Shown piece by piece: positions 58,516 to 64,000 of a stretch of 64,000 nt of DNA. Position 1 is the first letter of the stretch, and every line of letters begins with the position of its first letter. The position numbers and the translations under genes are program-made. The notes beneath the pieces are model-generated. The model searched no databases and was not told where the DNA came from. It saw only the letters and a list, made by a program, of their open reading frames with translations. Source of the stretch: Podaxis mareebaensis (taxonomy: Eukaryota > Basidiomycota > Agaricomycetes > Agaricales > Agaricaceae). The stretch is taken from positions 620,001 to 684,000 of the forward strand of contig JAEUWP010000470.1 in NCBI GenBank assembly GCA_018524725.1, in the 5' to 3' direction.

Positions 58516-58989
58516 GACATGAGAACACCCCATGGCCAGCTGAGAGGGCACTCGTCGCTTTGGTGAGTTCAGGTGAGTTCACATTCACTGTCTGATCGAA
58601 GACGATACATATTCAACTGCCTTTGATATAATACTGTAGAACTCATCCCTATGTACGATCTGACGAACTGCGTTACAATTAATCAATTAGATCCAAATTC
58701 AAACCCTTATACTTCGATCAGCAAATAGTTGACAGCATAAACGCTACAGGCCACACACCAAAGCATGAACAGGAGTGGAGGTCTTGTTGGTGAAGGTTTT
58801 CTAAGAACATGTGTCCATCATGCCACTGTCCGAGTTTCAATCTTAGCTTATTGGGTTCTTGGTGGCAGGATCATCACCATGACCCTAGCCGACTGCTCAC
58901 TGCTGCACGACTCAAGGCTTCTGTACTACCAGGAATACCACATACAGGGTGAAATTTTCCTGTAAGTATTCTCTCCTACCTCAGATACA
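58516..58989. other. Intergenic region downstream of the nucleotidyltransferase-like gene
   Basis: About 470 bases between convergent genes; contains AT-rich text near 58620-58760. The frame 58765-58965 has no domain and is not supported. Confidence 0.45.
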
Positions 58990-59820
58990 CTAAGCATAAT
59001 GGCACTCGAGGACATTTAGGCTCTCTACCTTCCCTCTAGCTTCGACATAATCCACCAGCCGGCGCGTCAAGCTAAACCCATTCTTCAGGAACACTTTCAT
59101 GCTCCCTTCGTTCCCGAAGAAAGCTCCGGCAACAATGCTCCGTACTCCCATACACGGCCTCGCAAGGTTGTTGATTAGTGTGTCAACGGCATCAGTCATG
59201 ATTCCTCGTCTGTGGTGGCTGGGCACGAGACAAGCTAGAATGCGCGAAAGATTGACGTTAAGGGGATGAAACGTTCGGACGCGACCAACTCACTCGCAAT
59301 CGTCCACACTATCTCTGGGTGCCCGGCTGGGAGGGCAAGATTCTCCTCGTTGGTGTGCTTGGGATTCTCCATGAGAGTTTCAACATGGTCACACCTATCG
59401 ATTCGAACAACGCCCAAGAAAATGTCGCTCCCGTCTTCCTGAACTTCTCGCAAAAACATAACGGGACAATGCGTTAAAACGACCGGTCCCTCTGTACCTC
59501 TCGCTTCCGCTAACTCTTTCAAACCCTGGTCGCAATTATGCTTAACCGAGTCTATGAACTCCCTGGCGTGTTCTGGTGCATCACGTATTCAGCTTAGCCA
59601 ACCCCCCGAACAATTAACAAACACCCGTCATACCTTCACAATACGGATATGGCTGCTTTACGAACCATTTATAAACTCGTTCATCGTTCATTGGAGGAAC
59701 GATAAATGGTACATCTGTCAGGCGAGGGGATGTGATGATGATATTAGAGTGCCTTCGCAACCGAAGGAATAGCTCCTTGGTCGACGGGTTGACCTCTAAC
59801 GGTCCGAGGCGCTGTGTCAT
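58990..59820 (-). CDS. GNAT acetyltransferase, tandem copy A
   Basis: Three exons, 59634-59820, 59294-59572 and 58990-59234, sum to 236 residues. The N-terminus MTQRLGPLEVNPSTKELFLR is followed by IIITSPRLTDVPFIVPPMND (a RimJ/RimL-type start: 'hhh-s-R-l-D'). Core elements include FLREVQEDGSDIFLGVVRI and the acetyl-CoA-binding loop SHHRRGIMTDAV (the [RQ]xxG-x[GA] type; here RRGI). NEGSMKVFLKNGFS gives the conserved N...KVxxKxGF of motif B. Function: acetyl transfer to an amino group of an unidentified substrate. It is the most divergent and most distal copy. It is paralogous to copies B and C on the same strand, with identical intron phases, so the array arose by duplication. Confidence 0.85.
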
Positions 59821-60037
59821 GTTGGAATCCAGGGAATCAGGATGACTACTGAAACGGACGTTTATATCCCGGTGAGCCCTTATATCATGTGGCAGAGGAT
59901 CACACTGACTCGATCCATCAATTGACGTTATATCAATCACATTTAGCGGCGAGTCAGAATCAGCCACACCTTTCTTATACAGTCTATGAGCCACTAAAAG
60001 GCATCGAGCTCGCGATACAGCAAATAGAGAATTACGA

Positions 60038-60861
60038 CTACAATCCTTTTCCGTGGTCGTAATACTCAAGAACTAACAGATCACGCATGAACCCCTTGAC
60101 CACGGCGAAGTTCGTTATGCATCGTTTCAGAACGAAGTTGTTCTTCAGGAATACCTTCTTACTGCCCTCATTCCCAACAAATACCATGGAAACAAAATGA
60201 CGCGCGTTCAAGAACGGCTTCCCAAGGTCGTTGATCAAGGTATCAACTGCGTCCGTCATTATACCTCTCCGATGATGACTGGGGACAAGAAAATCTACGA
60301 CTCAAGATGAGCCTCACTATCTCGCATGTAAAAAAAATAGTAAAAATACCTCCAATGCTCCATATAATATCAGGATGTCCAGCTGGCAGGGCGCGATTGG
60401 TCGCGAGGTCATGTTTAGGGTTTTCTAACTGGATGTCAGGACAACGGAACAAACCGACGTCGCCCAAAAACATGTCGCTCCCGTCTTCCTGCACCTCTCG
60501 CAGGAACCTGACAGGACTATGGGTCAAAATAATCGGTCTGTTGTTTTCCAGTGCGTCTGCCAGCTCCCTTAAACCCTGTTCACAATTGGGTTTAATCCTG
60601 TTCATCCAGTTCTGGGCATGCTCTGACGGTTCATGTTCAGCCATTAAAACATCGTCCCGGAAGATGACGCCTACCAGCCGTGTAGGGATAAGGCGGACCT
60701 TCAAGCCATATATGAACGCGTTCGTCATTCATCGGAGGGACGAGATAGGGTATGTCGCTTTCGCGTGGAGGTGTAATTATGACATTGGGATGTTTTCGCA
60801 ACCGAAGGAACGGTTCCTGGGTGGACGGATTGACCTCCAATGGACCAAGGCGGTGTGTCAT
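60038..60861 (-). CDS. GNAT acetyltransferase, tandem copy B
   Basis: Three exons, 60675-60861, 60350-60622 and 60038-60294, giving 238 residues. Same intron positions and phases as copies A and C. MTHRLGPLEVNPSTQEPFLR opens it; VIITPPRESDIPYLVPPMND follows. Motif A is SHHRRGIMTDAVDTLINDLG and motif B NEGSKKVFLKNNFV. Exon 2 carries FLREVQEDGSDMFLGDVGLF, and the end reads MRDLLVLEYYDHGKGL. A TATA-like GTATAAGTAC sits 28 bases before the ATG and is shared with copy C. No break is seen, so it should be functional; it is closer to C than to A. Substrate unknown. Confidence 0.85.
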
Positions 60862-60888
60862 TTTGTGGACTCTTCTGACTCCAGGCGA

Positions 60889-60898
60889 GTACTTATAC
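60889..60898 (-). promoter_or_regulatory. TATA-like element of GNAT copy B
   Basis: GTATAAGTAC on the minus strand, 28 bases before the ATG of copy B. The same decamer is found before copy C, along with flanking similar bases, showing the promoter was duplicated with the gene. Confidence 0.55.
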
Positions 60899-61088
60899 CC
60901 CTGCAATTGGTGTTCAGGGTGGACCTTTCGGGCACCATATGACCCAGTGTTTGTCCAGGCGGGTGTTTAAGCCCGCTGAGTGTCGCTTAATTAAAGATAT
61001 CCAGCGAATTGGCAAAGATCATGGGTTCGGCAGCGATCACTTTGTTGATGGAAGTGATGCGGGAAGACTCAGGAATGCCCGAACAGTC

Positions 61089-61250
61089 GATTCTAGCGGT
61101 CTGAGGCGCTGTGTTATATTGGAATTCAGGAAGTCAGGATAAATGGGGGATTATACCCGTACGAGCTTCCTGTATCTGTGGCACAGAAAAGATCATAATC
61201 AACTCAGCCCGTCAGTTACTAGTTAACCGTCGAGTCATTCAAACAAGCCT
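61089..61250 (-). pseudogene. Broken fourth GNAT copy (start region and promoter remnant)
   Basis: 61089-61117 on the minus strand reads like the first nine codons of copy A, but the start codon is ATA instead of ATG (ITQRLRPLE versus MTQRLGPLE). Upstream (61118 to about 61250) the text keeps matching the region upstream of copy A: ttggaattcaggaagtcagg against ttggaatccagggaatcagg, then a TATACCC/TATATCCC motif and tgtggcacag/tgtggcagag. Downstream of codon nine the similarity stops and the sequence (61010-61088) instead resembles the distal upstream region of copy C. So the copy is truncated and unstarted. Confidence 0.7.
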
Positions 61251-61345
61251 ATCAGCTATGTTCGGCGGTGGGTCCGAGCCGATCGCAACATGATGTATCG
61301 TCTACGGACAAAAGAGACAGGAATTACACGATACAGCAAGTGAGG

Positions 61346-62169
61346 CTACGAATGTGATGCTTCTTCGCGGCCATAATACTCAAGAACACACAGGTCACGC
61401 ATAATTCCTTTCACTTCGGCAAAATTCACTATGCGTCGCACGGGGACGAAGCCGTTCTTCAGAAAAACCTTCTTACTGCCCTCATTCTCAACATATGCCA
61501 TGGCAATAAGATGCCGCGCGCCCAAGAACGGCTTTCCAAGGTTATTGATCAAGGTGCCAACTGCGTCGGTCATTATACCCCTCCGATGATGACTGGGAAT
61601 GAGAAAATCTATGCCTTCGAATAAATCTCACGAATTCGCATGCAACTGGAAACAAAATACCTCCAATAGTCCATATGATATCAGGGTGTCCGATTGGTAG
61701 TGCGAGGTTCGTCGTGTTGTCATGTTTCGGGTTTTCTAGCAGAATATCGCGACAACGAACTAAACCGACGTCACCCAAAAACATGCCGCTTCCGTCTTCC
61801 CGCACTTCTCGTAGGAATCTCACGGGGCAATGGGTCAGAATAATCGGTTCGGTATTTTCTAGCCCGTCTGCTAGCTCCTTCAATGCCAGTTCACACTCGG
61901 GTTTGATCTTGTTTATCCAGTCTTGGGCATGTTCTGGCAGTTCATGTTCATTCAACGATTTTTTTGGGGAGACAACACCTACCGGACGTATAGGGGAGAG
62001 GGGGGTTGTTGAGCCATGTATAAATACGTTCATCATTCATGGGAGGGACGATATAGGGTATATCGCTTTCGCGTGGAGGTGTAATTATGACATTGGAATG
62101 ACTTCGCAATCGAAGGAACGGTTCCTGGGTATACGGGTTGATCTCCAATGGGCCGAGGCGGTATGTCAT
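61346..62169 (-). CDS. GNAT acetyltransferase, tandem copy C
   Basis: Three exons, 61983-62169, 61661-61933 and 61346-61608, giving 240 residues. It starts MTYRLGPLEINPYTQEPFLR, then VIITPPRESDIPYIVPPMND. Exon 2 has FLREVREDGSGMFLGDVGLV. Exon 3 has the acetyl-CoA loop SHHRRGIMTDAVGTLINNLG and NEGSKKVFLKNGFV, ending EYYGREEASHS. Nearest to copy B throughout, so B and C are the younger duplication. Intact, with the same intron layout as A and B. A TATA-like element lies 28 bases before its ATG. It is the array's first gene in its own transcription direction and is divergent from eEF2. Confidence 0.85.
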
Positions 62170-62196
62170 GCTGTGGGTTCTTCTGACTCTGGACAA

Positions 62197-62206
62197 GTAC
62201 TTATAC
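62197..62206 (-). promoter_or_regulatory. TATA-like element of GNAT copy C
   Basis: GTATAAGTAC on the minus strand, 28 bases before the ATG of copy C, identical in sequence and spacing to the copy B element. Confidence 0.55.
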
Positions 62207-62579
62207 GGTCACAATGGGCGTCCATTGTGACTCTCCGGATCTTACAGGACCAGAATGACTCAATACGTTTCTGGGTGGGTGCTCAAGGGCAGTTGAGTAT
62301 CACTTGGGCAAGGGTCCGGCGGGTACCACGCCATCTCGACTGGAAGTGATGTGGGGAAGAGACAGGAAATAGTCGATAAACGATCTGATCGTCACGTGGA
62401 AAATGACTGATGCCTGCCCTAACGCGCATTAATCGATAAGACAAGGATTTGTCAACGTCAAAACTTTATCTTCCACTGTCAACAGTGAAGTGCTTGCACC
62501 CAGCTGTTAAAAGCAATCTCCCTCCGCTGAGATTGTCATTCTATTCCTTTCTATCCTTGCACAGTAGCTATATTTCGCC
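62207..62579. promoter_or_regulatory. Divergent region between GNAT copy C and eEF2
   Basis: About 370 bases upstream of both genes. The 70 bases before the eEF2 ATG are pyrimidine-rich (cattctattcctttctatcc), typical of strong fungal housekeeping promoters. No TATA consensus on the plus side. Confidence 0.5.
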
Positions 62580-64000
62580 ATGGTGTACGTGTTATCACTC
62601 CCATCCCGGTTTACTTTTCGCTGACCGATGCTCTTATCGACTCGTGTAGTAACTTCACAGTCGGTGAGCAAAAACTACTGCTCATTGTCATTGCGTGCTG
62701 TTTGTACTTACACAAATTTTCGTATTAAATAGACCAGATTCGGGGCCTTATGGACCGCCCGACTAACATCCGTAACATGAGTGTCATTGCTCATGGTGAG
62801 TCGTTGCCTCCACATGCAAGCGATGGATTCTGAAACACGAGACAGTCGATCACGGAAAGTCAACTCTTACCGACTCCCTCGTCTCGAAAGCCGGTATCAT
62901 CGCTACCGCAAAGGCCGGTGATATGCGATTCACGGATACGCGGGACGACGAAAAAGAACGCGGTATTACCATCAAATCGACCGCCATTTCTATGTATTTC
63001 GAGGTCGACAAGGAGGAAGTCAGTGCTATCAAGCAAAAGACCGACGGTGAGTCTGTTTCGGACAAATCTGAAATTTTCTTTCGTATGTGATCAAAAGTCG
63101 GATAGCTAAACTCTGGTTTTAGGCAACGAATTCTTGATCAACTTGATCGATTCCCCAGGACACGTCGATTTCTCGTCCGAAGTCACTGCTGCTCTCCGTG
63201 TCACGGATGGAGCTCTCGTCGTTGTCGACTGTGTTGAAGGTGTCTGCGTACAGACCGAAACCGTCCTTCGTCAAGCCCTGACAGAGCGCATCAAACCCGT
63301 CGTCATCATCAACAAGGTTGATCGCGCTCTTCTCGAGCTCCAAGTCGACAAGGAATCCCTCTACCAATCTTTCCAACGTACCATTGAATCCGTCAATGTC
63401 ATCATCTCCACATACCACGACGAGGCTCTTGGCGATGTCCAGGTCTATCCTGATAAGGGTACCGTCGCCTTCGGTTCGGGTCTCCACGGATGGGGCTTCA
63501 CTCTCCGTCAGTTCGCCAACCGCTATGCCAAGAAGTTCGGTGTCGACAAGGACAAGATGATGGTCAAGCTCTGGGGTGACAACTACTTCAACCCCAAGAC
63601 TCGCAAGTGGACCACACAGGGCACTGATGCTGATGGCAAGCCCCTTGAGCGTGCCTTCAACCAGTTCGTCCTCGACCCCATCTTCAAGATCTTCGACGCC
63701 GTCATGAACTTCAAGAAGGAAGCTGTTAGTACCATGTGCGAGAAGCTTGATATCAAGCTCGCTTCAGATGAGCGGGATCTTGAGGGTAAGGCCCTCCTCA
63801 AGGTCATCATGCGCAAGTTCCTTCCTGCTGGCGATTCCCTCCTGGAGATGATTGTCATCAACCTCCCCTCTCCTGCCACCGCTCAGCGCTATCGTGTACA
63901 GACCCTCTACGAAGGTCCCATGGACGATGAGTCCGCCATTGGTATCCGGGATTGCGATCCCAACGGTCCTCTCGTCCTCTACGTCTCCAAGATGGTGCCG
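62580..64000 (+). CDS. EEF2: Translation elongation factor 2 (5' part; cut by window edge)
   Basis: GTPase that translocates the ribosome. The ATG at 62580 is followed after five bases by an intron, then a 14-base exon (62650-62663) and further exons, giving [23 protein letters not shown]-binding motifs are complete: AHVDHGKST (G1), RGITIKS (G2 region), DSPGHVDFS (G3) and NKVDRALLE (G4). [20 protein letters not shown] and [20 protein letters not shown] are eEF2-typical, distinguishing it from the Snu114 spliceosomal relative. From 63122 the coding sequence is continuous to the right edge. Codon choice here is strongly C-ending (for example GTC, ATC, CTC, AAG), as expected for a very highly expressed gene. 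The rest, with the diphthamide site, lies beyond the window. Confidence 0.96.

Noticed and set aside
61010..61088. Sequence next to the broken GNAT copy considered as more of its coding region
   Set aside because: It does not align with the acetyltransferase frame. It resembles the upstream region of copy C instead (ggaagtgatg-ggg-aga text near 62340).
1..64000. tRNA, rRNA, CRISPR array, bacterial operon or phage-like element
   Set aside because: No cloverleaf with a GGTTCRANNCC B-box, no spaced direct repeats and no ribosomal RNA text were seen. The intron-rich layout is eukaryotic throughout.

Overview
The window is nuclear DNA of a filamentous basidiomycete, most likely an Agaricomycete (mushroom-forming class). 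The genes are split by many 45-70 base GT-AG introns. Intergenic spaces are short. The protein set is fungal: Sho1 osmosensor, CSC1-type channel, M35 fungalysin-like metalloprotease, F-box/LRR proteins and a Sly1/Rab5/Ist1 trafficking set. There is no prokaryotic, viral or organellar signal. Exon joins below were made by eye from splice signals, frame and family conservation.

Layout. 0-5.6 kb: start of a methyltransferase cut by the left edge, a 2.7 kb gene-free stretch, a PDSS2/Dlp1-type prenyl synthase subunit and a Roadblock/LAMTOR2-like protein. 6-15 kb: an RGG/two-RRM RNA-binding protein divergent from RAB5, an SH3-RasGEF divergent from IST1. 14.7-22.4 kb: SKI2 RNA helicase, a homeodomain-like regulator and a convergent hypothetical gene. 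23.9-33.2 kb: DCAF11 and TBL1 WD40 genes sharing a 295-base divergent promoter, mitochondrial GHITM/TMBIM5 and SLY1. 33.7-40.4 kb: a possible lipid-anchored small protein, a very large CSC1/TMEM63 channel-like protein and a small poly-Q protein. 40.4-43.8 kb: a second gene desert. 43.8-51.1 kb: secreted M35 peptidase, F-box protein, HIT hydrolase, FAD monooxygenase, F-box/LRR protein. 51.5-57.5 kb: WBP11 divergent from RNF10, then SHO1. 57.7-62.2 kb: a nucleotidyltransferase-fold protein followed by three tandem GNAT acetyltransferase paralogues plus a broken fourth copy. 62.6 kb to the right edge: 5' part of elongation factor 2.

How they relate. Most genes are conserved single-copy housekeeping genes with independent functions: vesicle traffic (RAB5, SLY1, IST1), TOR/Ras/HOG signalling (LAMTOR2-like, RasGEF, SHO1), RNA handling (SKI2, RRM protein, WBP11) and ubiquitin adaptors (DCAF11, F-box proteins, RNF10). 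The lineage-specific part is the 57.7-62.2 kb block, where a nucleotidyltransferase-like gene sits next to an expanding and decaying acetyltransferase array. Other notable structure includes a 6-base microexon in RAB5, three GC-AG introns, and a 357-base intron in the RNA-binding protein gene.
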